Assembly (NCBI GenBank): GCA_947561715.1
Contig: OX387203.1
Coordinates: forward strand, 7,192,001 to 7,256,000
Origin: Ascidia mentula
Lineage: Eukaryota > Chordata > Ascidiacea > Phlebobranchia > Ascidiidae
Direction of reading: 5' to 3'
DNA length: 64,000 nucleotides
Made by a program: the position numbers and the translations under genes. This document shows, one piece after another, positions 1 to 13,300 of this stretch. The stretch's first letter is position 1, and each line of letters starts with the position of its first letter. The notes under the pieces were generated by a model. The model did no database searches, was not told the origin of the DNA, and was given only the letters and a program-made list of their open reading frames with translations.

Positions 1-1676
1 GCTTGCAAAACAGTTATCCTTACCGAGAGAGCACGTACCCGTTACTGCCATCACTACCAATGCTGACTGATATAGAGGCTACATTGAGTCCTAGGTCGAC
101 TCGCTGCTAATACCACCAATACATACATGTAACTATATGCGGTAAAGCACAGGCCTGCCATTCCGTTTACATGTTCATGTGCACACGTAAGCTGTGCAGA
201 AATCACTTTGAGCTGTACATAGTTTATTGCATAACTAAGGCGCGTTTTTAACCCGCCCATCACGTGGATCAAAACTGCCAATCAACGGCGCCTGTATGGT
301 CGCCAGCACCCCGACTCGCTGTCTCAGCCCACGCCGGCTTTCGGTAAATCATACGCCGCCAAATTTTTGCATTTCTCCAAGGCTCCGTTTCGCTGCTAGC
401 ACGCCCGACCCGAGCGTCGGGACAATGGCTTTCACACGCACAATCATATGCCCCCGTAGAGAGTTGCCTAGTCCCAACTAATGCACCCTTAAACCCACCT
501 ACAGCCTCTTTACCAAAAACACATACAGAGACTCGCGTAGATTTTACACCTAAAGCCTGGGCCTTACAAAGAGACCCGTAGTTACTATTTTCTATTAGTA
601 GGTTTCCTACGTACTGCTTTTCTCTGTAGCCCAGTAGTTCGAAGGCGGTGTATCACCCACTGTGCGCATACGACGTGAAAACAGTGCTTCCCTCGCGCCC
701 AAAACAGCGCAAAATATTGTGGGAAACACCGTATTGTTTTATACAAGCGCTGTTGAAATCTATGACGTACACAAGTATGCTGTTTAACGCAGTATTTATA
801 GATGTTTGATTATTCCATTGGTTCCGACGTTTTTCTGATATTCCGTATTTATCTTTGCACGTTACTTTACCAAGAATCAACGTGTATTAAATGTGTTTAG
901 TTAATTTTTGTCATGGTAAATTGTGCACAACGAACACATTTGAACAAAAAATCCGCCCATGGTTTATTCACGTTTATGCGATCAATTTGTTGTTACTTCA
1001 TATACAATTGTGTGGGTCATCTCAACTTTTTGTGGCAACTATTTCATTATGAAGTCATCCGTCCTCTGCTAAAAGTCTATTTGCTGGTGCCTTTTTACGT
1101 GTTTGTGTCATACTGTACGTAAATGTGGATGTTTTTTTTTAAACATTTCTGACATTTCAGTTAAATTTTGTCGCTTTTGCACACACAAGCACCTTACTTG
1201 AGGACACAATTTTATGTTGGTTAATAATTAAATTTGGACTTTCGTAGCAAAGAAACTCAGCACGTTAGTATACGCGGTTCGTTTAATTACACCAAATTGT
1301 CACTTCGGTACCGTAAACTGCTTATTCATATAATCTGGTGAACCTGTTGTCGGATGCCTTTTGTTTTCTTTGGCGTGTTATTGTAAATACGAGTCTCCGT
1401 GACGTCACGTCAGCCTTCACTGTTTCGTGTGCTGTATTTATGACGTCACACCTTTCGTACACTGTCTCTATCAGTTGCGCTTTTTTTTGTACAAAAGCAG
1501 TTTTGCGCAAAAATAAAGTCTTTGATATAACAACGCATATGTGTTACTTCGACGTTGGCGTTATCAGCACTTTTAGTCCTTGATGTTGTTTCTTCACATT
1601 CGGGTAGTTAGTTGGGTATGACAGGACAATGTAACTCCTGAGGGACGATCTTCATTACACTTTTAACTGTCTACAG
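1..1676. other. No gene recognised; possible intron or upstream DNA with two CRE sites
   Basis: I see no exon that can be supported by both splice sites and coding character. The stretch probably belongs to the gene whose final exons start at 1677, as an intron or upstream DNA. The part from 280 to 480 is more GC-rich and has a short open frame on the plus strand, but nothing in it resembles a known domain. Two palindromic CRE motifs (TGACGTCA) lie at 1400-1407 and 1441-1448. Confidence 0.4.
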
Positions 1677-3467
1677 GAGCCCGTGCCGAAGTTCCAGCTC
1701 CGACGAAAATCGTCCAGTTCCACAGCAACAAAACGAGAAGCAGTGTGGTAAGTTGTCCTATGTTTGGAAAATCATATTGTACAGTTTGGTTGTTTGAAAT
1801 ATTAGAGACTATTAATTTAACGCGTTTTCGTTTTGATCCAAAAGTGAGATAAATACAGGTTTGTCAACATACCAAAAGTTCACGTATTTAGCACCTAAGT
1901 TTTAATTTAATCGTTGGTTTGTATATACATACTAGACCATTGCTCTCCTTTTCGGTAGACAAGTAAAATATATTTCATACCTCTGTCGAAACAACCAAAA
2001 TTTACAAAACATTTTAATGTACAGATTTAAGGGTTCCAGTGACGTCCGTTTTCACGGTAGCGGATCCTTTGTCCGCCTCCGCGGCCCCAAGCGGCACCCA
2101 GTCCTTTTCGATGACCCCCACCCACTCGAGCCATCCTCTGACCGTGACACCCACCGGGGAAGTCCCGAATGACGTAGCTGGTTCGGTGGGATTCTCATAC
2201 GTGGATCAGCAGCAAGCACAATCGAGCAGTTTTCCGTCTTCGAGCTTTTGGAACCAAGGTGTCGGTGCAGGGTTTGATGTTCCCGATGGGCAAAGCGCGA
2301 GAGAGGGACCTAAGCTGGAAAGGTGAGACACGGCGCTGTGATTTCTTCGATACTGACATTGCCTATCACTGTAGGCGGAAAATACTACTACACCGGGTCA
2401 CAAAGTTTTCGACAAACTTGATCCACGTATAAGTCTGTTCAAAATAGAAATATGTGCGAATTTTGATGGTTAGCTGTGTTATAATTTGAGTTGAAATACT
2501 ACATTAAATAATAGCATTAATATTCTCACAGATTTCTATGTTAGATAGGCTTGTGTGTTGATCAAGTATGACGAAATCTTTGTTACCTTGTGTAATAGTA
2601 TCTTACACTAGAGGCGAAATTTGTGTATCAGTGACAACGAACACGTTGTTAACAACGAAAGACGTGGTCGAGAGTGATCTGATATTGGGTCGAAATCGGC
2701 CATAAAGCTGACTGTATACTTCTGTCTCAAATCTCCATGTGGTAACATATTCATTTCACTCCATGATTTACAGGCAAAATACGACGGACAGCCAGCGCTT
2801 TATGAATATGCTGAACGCCATTCCTTCGTCGCTAATTAGGGAGGGCAGCGGCTTGTCAACCATCTCCAACAACAGCTCTTTGAAATCTGGTAAGAGCAAA
2901 AACATTTTATCCGTTACCTTTGATAATATGCAAAAAAAAACAATTTATTGATCAGGCGAAGGAATTTAACGAAAGCTCTTGTTTTAAAAAAAATTGGTAA
3001 ATCCGTGTTTTTTAATGTTGTCAAGCAACATACCTGAGAAGTGCAGTTTGCTATTATGCGTAACCCTTAACAACGATATTTGTTGGTAGGTCTACCCAAC
3101 GCTGCCCGTCACGTGACACGAGTTATGTTACGTCAGACGATTTCGGTGAACCGTAACGCGGGGGAATTCCCACAATCAGTCAACGACGATAACAAGGTAG
3201 TTTGCAATGCTAATTTTTTTTATCTGGAGCATTGTCGCTTTCCATTCTTACAAGTACGTTTCTGGTGTGATTGTTTGTTTTCTAATCTTTTTTCCTATCT
3301 GTTTCATCCAGGAACCAAACGCCAGCAACTACAACATGCCTGATTTGGTTGCTTCCAGTGACTCCACGTTGTGGATGGGGAATGTTAAAACTGAAAAAGT
3401 TGACGAGGCGACGATTTGTGGCCAACAGAATGAGACCAACGCCTCCTCCAACTTGGAGTTTCTTTAG
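1677..3467 (+). CDS. C-terminal five exons of an unidentified Ser/Pro/Gln-rich protein
   Basis: I do not recognise this gene. Five exons with GT-AG junctions form one frame: 1677-1747, 2025-2322, 2774-2889, 3090-3196 and 3312-3467 (TAG at 3465-3467). They give the last ~248 residues; the start lies outside the window or upstream. The segment has low complexity, rich in Ser, Thr, Pro and Gln, with no Cys-rich module, signal peptide or membrane helix. The second exon (about 99 codons) reads SVFTVADPLSASAAPSG. The last exon contains VKTEKVDE, a match to the SUMO-acceptor pattern (hydrophobic-K-x-E), preceded by an acidic, Asn-rich context. Such a tail is typical of transcriptional regulators, but that is inference. 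An alternative acceptor for the second exon (2034) would change the frame of exon 1677-1747 only. It converges tail-to-tail with receptor gene A. Confidence 0.6.
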
Positions 3468-3873
3468 CGTCTTTTTGAAAAGTTTTCCAGGCGTGAAAAC
3501 GTTACACAGACTCTGCCTAAAATTACGGCGTTTCCGTTTTCTTGGCTTGTTGCGTTATTTGGAGTTTTTACGTGATTTATTATTTGTTGTTTGAGTAGCA
3601 AGTCAAATTTGTCGGCCTGAACGCCTTACTTCCCTCCTTACCTATCGTTAAAATAGTTGTTTACATACATTTATACACTTTGAATAATGCCAAACACTAG
3701 GTATCTGCTATTTGTGGAGCTTATTACCATTAAGTTTCAAGTTGCGTAACAAGCATCAGTTTCTTAAGTTCCACGAATTGTTTTTATTTTTTAAATATAG
3801 TAATGACGTCATCAATTAATTCCAAAATAATGTGAGTGTCACAACTGAATTTTCTGCCGCAAATTTTGTGTTC
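3468..3873. other. 3' UTR / intergenic DNA of the plus-strand gene
   Basis: Non-coding DNA after the TAG at 3465-3467. No clear AATAAA signal is seen close to the stop. Nothing else is recognised. Confidence 0.4.
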
Positions 3874-3881
3874 GTCTAGAC

Positions 3882-4113
3882 CAGTGTTTCTTAACCTTTT
3901 TTGGATCACGAACCCCTAAAACATTCTTTGAAAAGCTATGGACCCCTTTGCAAGAAACACATTGCAAATGTCGAAAAATTCGTGGACAGCGAAACCTTAT
4001 GGACAGAGGAAAATACGTGGATTTTCGGAATAATTTTATTTCGTTTCATGGACCCCTTAATGCATCTTCTCGGACCCCTTGGGGGTTCATGCACCCCAGG
4101 TTAAGAACCCCTG
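3882..4113. mobile_element. hAT-type MITE, 232 bp, 8-bp target duplication
   Basis: The ends are inverted repeats: CAGTGTTTCTTAACC at the left and GGTTAAGAACCCCTG at the right, imperfectly complementary. The element is flanked by a perfect 8-bp direct repeat, GTCTAGAC, at 3874-3881 and 4114-4121. The CAGTG...TTAACC terminus and the 8-bp duplication are hallmarks of hAT transposons. There is no room for a transposase, so this is a non-autonomous copy. The preserved target duplication suggests a fairly recent insertion. Confidence 0.85.
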
Positions 4114-4121
4114 GTCTAGAC

Positions 4122-5859
4122 TGAGTTTCATTGCGAGCGGCGCTTGCATTCAAAGGCCCCTTTGTGGTAAAAAGTATAGATTTTATAGGCAGACGAATGC
4201 TTAAATATCTTCAGGTACACTTATGTTCTGTTAAACTTGCCCACACGTAAAGTTCCGTATCATTTTGTTTGCGATAGCTGCTCGTTCGCCCATCTTAACT
4301 ATACATAAATCCTCTGCTAGCTTTCCTACACCAGCAGGCTGCTTGCTTCTCTGTGCTCAATTTTTCGTCCCTCTCTTTCATTTGCTTCTGCCTTTCACCC
4401 GCTGCTGCTTGTGGTCTTTTTGCCAAAAGCTCCTTTACATATTTTTACCTTTCTATGCCTTCGCTGTACAGGTGTGAATGTTTGAAGTTGTCCTTTTTGT
4501 CCAGTGTACCCGTTGAACTGCTGATAATGTAAGCAAATAAACATACAAGAAATACCCTGCACAGACACTTTGAAAAGTGTCAACAAAAATATATGTATGG
4601 CATAAAAATGTAAGAAACAAATTTCCCATGTGCAAACTTAGCATAAGCTAGAATATTGGGCATACTGAGCAGACGTTTTAAACGCGACCTTTCATCATCA
4701 GTATACGGCGTTCTAGCTATGGTCCTCTTATTCAAGGTTAATTATCTCATCTTAGTCAACCTGTACAAACAATACGTTCATACGGCGGAAATAAAATTCG
4801 TAGGGCACAAACTGGGATAGAAATGCAGGCAATGTGGGTGACAAAAAACTTACACCGGACAATTTTATAACGTTAGCATTCACTTTTATTTATGAGTGAC
4901 AATTACATATTTGTTTACATTAACAAGAACCAAATTTTCATTCAACTTTCCTTACATAAAATAATTTTTTAACACAGTTTACCGTTTTTCGCTGTAGCGA
5001 ATTTTTTATTATAGCGCGGGAACTTCAATAAACACGGCAAGTTAAGTGAAGGTTGTGGCAACATTGTGCACTTCAGACCGGGAGTAAGAAATGACAACCT
5101 TTTTTCATAAACGAGGGGTTGCATTACAACTATGCATTTGAAGGTAAATTAAATTTGACCTAGCTTTTTGTGTGCTTCTTTGTAAATTCCCAAATACCAT
5201 CTTATTGTAAAAGAGAGGTAATTAAACAATATGGTCCAAAACCCTCCATCATAAAAGGAGAAACAAGTTAAACACAATACTCGTCATTTCAGTCTCTTTC
5301 ATTGGTTTATTACATATTTTAGCATGAGAATATGTATTATCAGGTATTCAAAGTAATAAATTCACATAATCCATTTTAAGGTGAATGTCTTATTGGAAAG
5401 TATGTAATTTGAATGTTTTGTTTGTCAGCCAATAGTTACACGGATTAGCAAAATACTTTTCAGTTAGTTTTTTTTTGCAATGACATTTTTTTCCAATGTG
5501 GGGTGAATGTTGTATTTTACGGAAATGTGTATATATTAACAAAACAAACGTTATACAAAATTTATTTAAATATTAACACATTTAATGTATGTATTGAGTA
5601 TATATGTGATTTATTGGCACACCAACTTAAACAATCAAATGTTTTTATATATGAACAAAGAGATGTGTGTGTGCTTTTAGGTAGTTTCGTTGCATTTTTA
5701 ACCCAAATCGACTGAGACCCATGGTTTGAGAAGATCTACTTTATATATACAATGCAAACTTGTCAAACAACAATTATCAAGCTTTCAAATGTTAAAAGTC
5801 TTGATAAATACACAAGATATATATTTGGTTTTAGAAACATATAAAGGCGGATTCATTGT
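4122..5859. other. Intergenic DNA between the plus-strand gene and receptor gene A
   Basis: No coding region can be supported; short open frames here lack domain character. A degenerate copy of a repeat with a CTGATGATGAA core on the minus strand lies around 4640-4740 (core at 4695-4701). The part near 5859 should hold the 3' UTR of gene A. A minus-strand AATAAA at 5610-5615 is a candidate polyadenylation signal about 250 bp past the stop. Confidence 0.5.
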
Positions 5860-7322
5860 TTACAGTTGTGCACTTTCGCTTTGTTCTGATTTCTGCTGAC
5901 TTCTGGTATTTATCAGGCCAACATCATTTGAACCACTCCTGCTGTTGTTAACAGTTGTGGATGTTGCAATGAACCTTCTGCAGCCAAATGTTTTTAAAAC
6001 TGGATGCAGCCAAAGATTTCTTACACTTGGATTTCTAACACAGTTTACCAAAAAGATAAAAAATCCCTGAAAAAGTTAAAGTAATTTTTTGTAAATATTT
6101 CATGAAACCATTTATTTTATGTGGGAGGTATTTATACCTGTAGGGAATTAACAATTGTAAACAACCATGCCATAATTTCCTGGTAAGTCACATCTTCAGC
6201 TAGAAGCATCAGAAATCCAAATATCCATGTTAAGCCCATCATTGATATTAGTGTAATGGCCACCATGAAGTCCTGTGAACTAGTTCTTTTTTGTGCAGAA
6301 GAGCGGATCTGAAAATGATTTGTAGATGTCAAGGCTTGCTTGAATTTAGTAAATTTACATTGCAGTGACTATGTGAAAAAGGTACAAAATTGTGTAGTTT
6401 AAACTTTGAAATAACTTAATAAAGGGCTAAGTTCCCAATAATTTGCAAGCATTATGTGGACAACACCTTTTCCTTTTTGCAGGTTAAACTGGTGAACACG
6501 GTAACAAACAAAACCAAGTTGAAAAGGGTTAGCAATCCTATTGGCAGAAGAAATCCATAATGCAGAGAACCAAGATGCACCCAACACATGTGTCTTGCTT
6601 GATACGATGATATGAACAAGTTGTCATCTGGAAAACAGCAACTACTGAAATTGTTTCATTAAGTTTGATAAAATAAGGGTTTAAATTTTTGTTGATTATT
6701 TTTTATAGAAAATATTTTTGTTTGTGATTTTGTGCAACTGGCATATTATATACCTGGCCTGTATCTTGGAAGATCATGAACCAATATTGCAACACATGCA
6801 TTTATCAACACAATGAGAAAGGGAACCAAGTATGCAACAATCACTGAAGAAGTTCGAATTTTATCAGATGCTGTGCTCATCACCTTAAGAAAGAGTACAT
6901 GGTGAGTGTATTATTATGTATTAAAGTAGTTTGGTCTTGCCTTAACTACAGCATTGTATAAATCATAAGCGTTAGCACTCATCCAAAACCATGTTGCGAG
7001 CAAAAAGTATTGCAGAAAGGCTGTTGATACGTAACAGCCTGTTCTGTTGTTCACGTTTCCAGCGCTTGTCAAAAAAATGATGTTCACCACAAGAAGACAG
7101 AAACAAATGTTTAGCAGAAACAGAGTAGGCTTCTTTATTCTCAGAGCCCTGTGAGTTAAAGTTATGTTGTTAATTTTACTGAATTTCTATTGTTTTTATC
7201 TTGTAACCCTACTTGACACTGCCGTATATGACCAAAGTAAGCACTAATCCGACTATTGATAAACCACATCCGATGTAAGTTGCAACGTGAAGTGCGTGAG
7301 CTGATGGCAAGACCACTGATTT
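5860..7322 (-). other. Gene A: seven-transmembrane domain and tail exons
   Basis: Exons: TM1 7213-7322 (HVATYIGCGLSIVGLVLTL); TM2-TM3 6941-7148 (TLFLLNICFCLLVVNIIFL, then FWMSANAYDLYNA); TM4 6754-6883; extracellular loop 2 and TM5 6467-6627 (CWVHLGSLHYGFLLPIG); TM6 6138-6308 (GLTWIFGFLMLL); TM7 and tail 5860-6066 (SLQ|GFFIFLVNCVRNP; stop at 5860-5862). GLTWxFGF and NSLQGFFIF are class B2 signatures. The intron after 6941 begins with GC instead of GT. Confidence 0.88.
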
Positions 7323-10300
7323 CTGAAATGTGGTATGAGTTTAACAATGCTAGACTTTTTGTGTTATTTTAATCTACTCACAACAATCATAGCAAAGTGA
7401 CCGAGTTGGTGGCAGTGAAATCGTGGATCTCCATCTGGGCCACTAACAAGTCTGCATGTTTTTGGCACCCAACGAAACATTTTTTGGTCCAAATTAACAC
7501 ATTGAGTTCGAGTCACTTTCTCCTGTTCAGTGTTTAAATTAACAAGTTGGGAACTAATTGAGATTGTGAAGGCGATTCACATATACCTTCAACAGATTTG
7601 ATGGTAGACGAACGCTTCCTTGGCGTGTGGTTCGGTTGTTAAAGATGATGGTGACCGTTTGTTTGGTGTTTGATACACTGAAGTTCTTTATACGAGCTGT
7701 TATCACCTGTAGCAAGGCATAGCTACAACACAGTGTCCAAAAATTGCTAATAATAGCTTAATATTGTTTGTTGGCGTAAGTACCTCGCTTGTGTCATCTT
7801 CAGCCGTTGGGAACAAGGCATTAGTCTGATGAAGAACGAATGATACACGCACTGGACGCTTTGCAGTGTTGCGCTTTGCACGTCCGTAATTCGAACTTAT
7901 GGACATTGCTGCTTGTTCTATCAATTTAGCCGGAATGACGAAATTGATTTGAGGTTTGTAAGCAACACCCGATTGTAGTTTAGGAGCGAAAGTGGCATCA
8001 AAATACTTTCCTGCTTCGGGCATTTGTTCCTCAACCTGAGTCATAAACATGTTGCATTCTTGTGGATGCTATTTTCTCTTTTTACCAAACTTTGATTTCA
8101 ACTTTAAGTCTACCTGCACTGTAATGCTCTTGGTGATCAGGGTAAGAGATGTTTCGTTTCCAGGCAACAAAACGCGGTCTGTAAAATCTTGCAAGACTTT
8201 TAGCAAAGTCTTATGTTGTTCCACTAGTTTTCTGCATAAAGGTATTGATTGGTACTTTTTACGGTTGTGCAAAAGGTTGTATTGTTTCTACATTGACCGT
8301 GATTTTTACGTAATGTAGTTCCCTTTTGCAAAAAGTAATTTTGAAACATTCATAAGAAATTTCGAAGAATTTTTCCGGCATGCTGACAAAGGTAACATCA
8401 TTGCGGTAACTTAAATCCATATAATTTCTAAACATCACCTATGCATATGTTTTTTACCCAGAATCCTATTCATATTACCAGTTGTTGTCAGTCAGTACGT
8501 TGAAACACTTACTGTGAATGAACTTTATCGTTAGGCAAGGATGCCGGCACTTTGTTTGTGACTAAAAGCGTATCCAATAAGCTCTGTCTTGTGATCTGAA
8601 TATACAGTTTTCTTTAAATTCGACTTTCGTAGCGGAAATATTTTGGCTACAAAAAGCGGTGGCAAATGTGAAAAACTATCTATTTTACCTGCACTTTTGT
8701 AGGATCTTTCTGGCTTAATTGAAGCAATGTGCTTGCCACTGCCGCTGTTTCCTCCGTGGTTAAGTTAACAGTTGACGATGACGTAAGTAGTTTTAGGTCC
8801 GTAATTCGTATGCTCACTGATTCAGTGGTTGCAGGTAACTTAAAGTTTAGCGAAATGGTTCTGGTGTGTGTATTTACCACTATCTGCCCATGATATTCGA
8901 CAACAAATTGATAGCAAGGTAGCTTCATCAAAACAATCTATTATTTTCATACAACTGAATGGATGTTACCTGCAGCGCTTTGGACAGTATCGTGGACAAA
9001 TTTACTGAACATGCTAAAACGTGGAGTTTCTCATAGGTAGCCACGTTGGAATCTACTGTGCCTTGTGTGCAAACTGCTGACGCTATTGATCTTCCTGTAA
9101 AACAGAGATCCGTACTGTGAATATCCTCTTTTACTCTCTTTTTTAGATAAGTTGAGACGAATTGTTAAAAATGTCCCATGATGTTGAGCACTACTAAAAA
9201 AAGGGGTTGAACTGCATGCACTTTTTCATTTTTTCTTGCTTTACTTTTTGTGGTTTTGTTGCGTCGTAAACTAAACCAAAACAAGAAACAAAAACAAACC
9301 ATTTCGACACTTTTCGACAGAGTTTGGCGAATCGCCGATACTTGCTCGTCCGAAGGTAAAAGCTTTCCCAGTAACAGAATCATAACCTGTTCCATTGCAG
9401 AATGCTGCGGAAAATTTTTGATTAAATTGTGTGTGGACTCGCTGATGTAAAAGTTAATTACGTTTGCATGTAATTCCATCGCCTTCGTATTTTTTCAGAC
9501 ACATACAGGTGTATGTTGAATAGTCGGCGGAAGGTTTGCATGTTGCCAAGGTGTTATGGCAAGTGGCACACACGTTTGATGGTATTGTAGCTGCAAAAGC
9601 AGAAATCAAAAGTGATCAGAAAATGACTACATGCTAAATTCGTCCATTCAACTTGCTACACTGGCAGGCCAATAACTTCGGAATAAAATGCAACATTTTG
9701 TGACAACATATAATAATTTGCTATGTGCTTACGTGTGCAAAATGTTCCATCGCCGGTGTAACCGTCTAAGCCAGTGGCTCCCGAAGTGGGCCCCCCTGGG
9801 GGCGTTTGCAATCGTACGGGGGGCGCGGAGACTGAATGGGCGATTAGGGGGTGCTTGGTGACATGGCAATTTTTTTCTTATAGCGTAAGTCTGTGTTTCC
9901 CAACCGGTGGTACGTTTACCACAAGTGGTATGCGACCTCATTCCAGGTGGAACGCGAGCACCTTTCCGTAATTTTCTTAGCTCTTACTTGGTGGAACGTG
10001 CGTTCAGCGCATTCACCACTCTTTTAGACGGAAAAAGAAATCGTCTTGATATCGACAATTGAGGAGACTTACGATTGTTTTTGTCCGACATGTAACCTAA
10101 TATTGAGAAATTGGTGTCATTGCACTAACCTCACCCATCGCATTAATTAACAAGCAACAAATAAATTCGTTGTGTTTTTTGTCTGGTCTGCTGGGCGTTG
10201 TTAAATGACTCGGGTGTTTGGGTGGCGGTGCGGAAAAAAAGTTTGAGAAACACTGGTCTAAGCATTTGCACGAGTAGCCAGAGTTATCAACAGAAGGTGT

Positions 10301-13300
10301 GCAATTTGCCAGGTTTTGTGGCAGTTGGACCGCTGACATATGTGCAAGGTATGTGGTATAATAATACCCATAGTCTATTGCCCAAAACTATATCCTTTTG
10401 TTAAATTGTGTTAAATGTTCTCATCCTTTTAGTAAATACTTCGTATCACAGAGCTATACGTTCGTGTCCTAAGGAAAGTTTAATGAGGACTGCACTAGTG
10501 TTTGAAAAGTCCTGTTAGGTGTTTTTTCTTTAATTTTCTTCGTACTAACCTTCTTTATAGCGTAGAAAGAACCCGTTTCCATTTTGATTCGAAAAAGTAC
10601 GAAAAGTGACAAACACAGTCGTTGAGCTATGAAAAGATATATTGTAAATGCTTTGGTTGTATAGTGACAAAACTTCTCCATGGTCGTTTAAAATCTGGAA
10701 ATCCAAAGACAGCTATAAATGTTTAGTTTGTTAAGAAGTTGTTTTAAACAGATCTGAAACTCAAATTATCCAATACTCTATCATACATTTGCAGTATAGA
10801 CCTGGTATATAAATTTTTTGTATCGCAACTTTTGACCTTACCTGAAATGATCCACTTCCCATGAGCGACACTTCTGCAATTTCGATAAAGATTTCTCTTT
10901 TCCGCGTTGAGAAAGCGATTGTCCAATTACATGACAAATTCGGAAGCTGATTGTATGGATATCCTCTTGACTTTAGTTCCTGCCATTGCGTGGTGGCAGG
11001 AAGATAGCCCCCACAGTCTCTAATGTCCACTTTAAAACAAATAAATTTAGCTAGTGATTAGGCTTTTATTAAAATATTCGAAGTAATTGACAATTATAAA
11101 CTAAAATTCAGAGCAAGCTTTAACTTAAGTGCCGGTTTAAAAATTTTTCTTACAATCCAAGGATTGGTTTATTATTATTATCAAAAATGTGAGCAAATAT
11201 AGCCGTAATGTTACGTCACTAGTGAAGACCGTGATAAGGTTTTCAAATGCTGTTGGCTCGCTCCTCTGGCTTCTTAATTACACTTGCTTTACAAGTGTTA
11301 TACCTGTCATTACCTATATCCTATTTGCTTGCCACGTCAACCGCAATACACTAAGAGAAAAGTACTATGCTAATTGTTGCAGCAGGAAAACAACATAGGC
11401 ATATTAAAACGAATGAGTAATGGGTAATATGGTTGGGGCCTTCTATTTTTGTGAGTTAAGTACTTGTTACCTTGTTCCGTTGTTACGTTTGCAGAAAAAC
11501 GACTTCGTCTGCTGTCACTTTTTGTCTTAAAGTAGATGCGCACAAACTTGTTTAAAGGCAATGTTTCCTTTAAAAATGCGCTGACGTTCTGATCGGAAAA
11601 CTTTCTCCCCTCGTTGTACAGCTGCAAAGGTAGAACCAAGCTCTAATTACCAAGCAGGCACAAAAAAAAATTACCTCTAACTTGTCTGATGCTTGTAGAT
11701 TTAATTGTAGAAAACGTAAATTTATATAGTATCCGTATGAAAACGGATTTAGTAACCATCCGCAAGTACGATTAGGTTGTGCGAAGTTTGGAAATCCTTC
11801 CGATGAAACAATGGTGCTGTTTCCGACTGTTATGTCGGACCCACATCTTGTAACTAGTAGAAAAAGCATTTTAGAAAATTGTGTTGACCATGTAAGATAG
11901 ACAACTTGCAACAATCAGATGCAAGTGTGTGGTCAACAGGTTTGAAACTGAACATGTGATTGACTGTATACTAGTGGAAATCATTGTACGCTTTAGGTTA
12001 AAGAAGTCAATTACTGTTGTACATCTTTCTCTTACAGTTTGATCTGATCCAATACGGTAAAAGTGCAGCTTGAAAACTAGGTTTTACCTTCTTTGATTTC
12101 TATCTCAAATGGTACAATTCCGTTGATGTTGTTTAGAGTTAAATAGACAGTCAGTTGATTGCTGTGCGTTACGATGTTAATATCCTTTGTAGGTCCGTAG
12201 AAGTCTCCCAGGAGTTTGTTTTCAAACAACTGCAAACAAGGTTTACAGGTTCTATGCAAACCACAGAACTCAAATTATCAAATGACATGTAAATATGCAA
12301 AATCAGTAGGCTGGTTACGTCATTTAGAAGTATTTTGGTCAGAAAAATATTAGAGGAGTGAAAGAAATGAAATTTCTACCAGTATACCGAATGTTTGTTA
12401 GAAAAGTATTATGCAACATTTTCAAACATTATGTTTATTTTACTGTTAATTGTAAATAGCCCTTACCTGTACTCGCACGTTGCTTTTAGGGTTGGAAAAA
12501 ATATTAATTATTTTAGTGTGTATGCTGTTCGAAAGGTTTGACGGCGAAATCTGCAAAAAGCAATTGACGCCATTCGCGTAAACAGCTTGCGACGCGAAAA
12601 GGTTTAATATGTTCTTGACTTCTCTCACGTTTCCAGTGAAGTGGCAATCTTAAGAATAAACAAATATATATTTTCCTCATAACCATCATGGTTTTATCGG
12701 TGCCTATGCCATAATTCATTGTATATTGTTCTTAAGCGTAGTTGCTTTTTTTCGCAAAATAAACATGATTTGATTTGATTTATCAGTGACCTTAACTATG
12801 GTAGTTGTCCCTCGTGATGCGACTTGGTGACGACATTTGCAACGCGGGACGCTACTTCAGAAAGCAACGACTTACCCATCTTTTTCAGATAATAGAGAAT
12901 TAAGAAATGTGTCATAGCTACTGAATTGAAGCTATAATAATAACCTTGTAGGGCTAATGATCCATTAAAGTCAATGTGTTGTTTGGCAGTTAGATTTAGC
13001 TCTAGAAATACGACAGCAGTTCGAACTCCGAAAAACCTCATCGCCTGCCCGGGGCTCACTGTAGCCCTGAATCCACGCACGTCGTCATAAACCTGTTGTA
13101 AACAAAATGTAATTACCTAAATCATTATTTTTCTCATTAAAAGAAAAAAATGAAGTGTCCACCTCAGAATATTGCCAAATTTACAGATCTTCCAGAACTT
13201 ACTTTCAGAACAGTGGTTGGTGAAGAAGTGTTAGAAACCTGCAAATGCAGTGTTAATAACGATCTCGTGTCAATCCACCAACCGCAGAAAATTTGACTCT

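Noticed and set aside
296-481. Short GC-rich open frame on the plus strand as a gene or exon
   Set aside because: No domain, no convincing splice sites and no similarity to the nearby exons.
1677-3467. Naming the plus-strand gene as a specific transcription factor
   Set aside because: Only a low-complexity tail is visible; no DNA-binding or other diagnostic domain lies in the window.
5860-10352. Gene A as a pseudogene because of the transposon in its EGF1 exon
   Set aside because: The damaged exon has phase-1 introns on both sides and a lost acceptor. Skipping it leaves an open frame of 1951 codons, and all other exons look intact.
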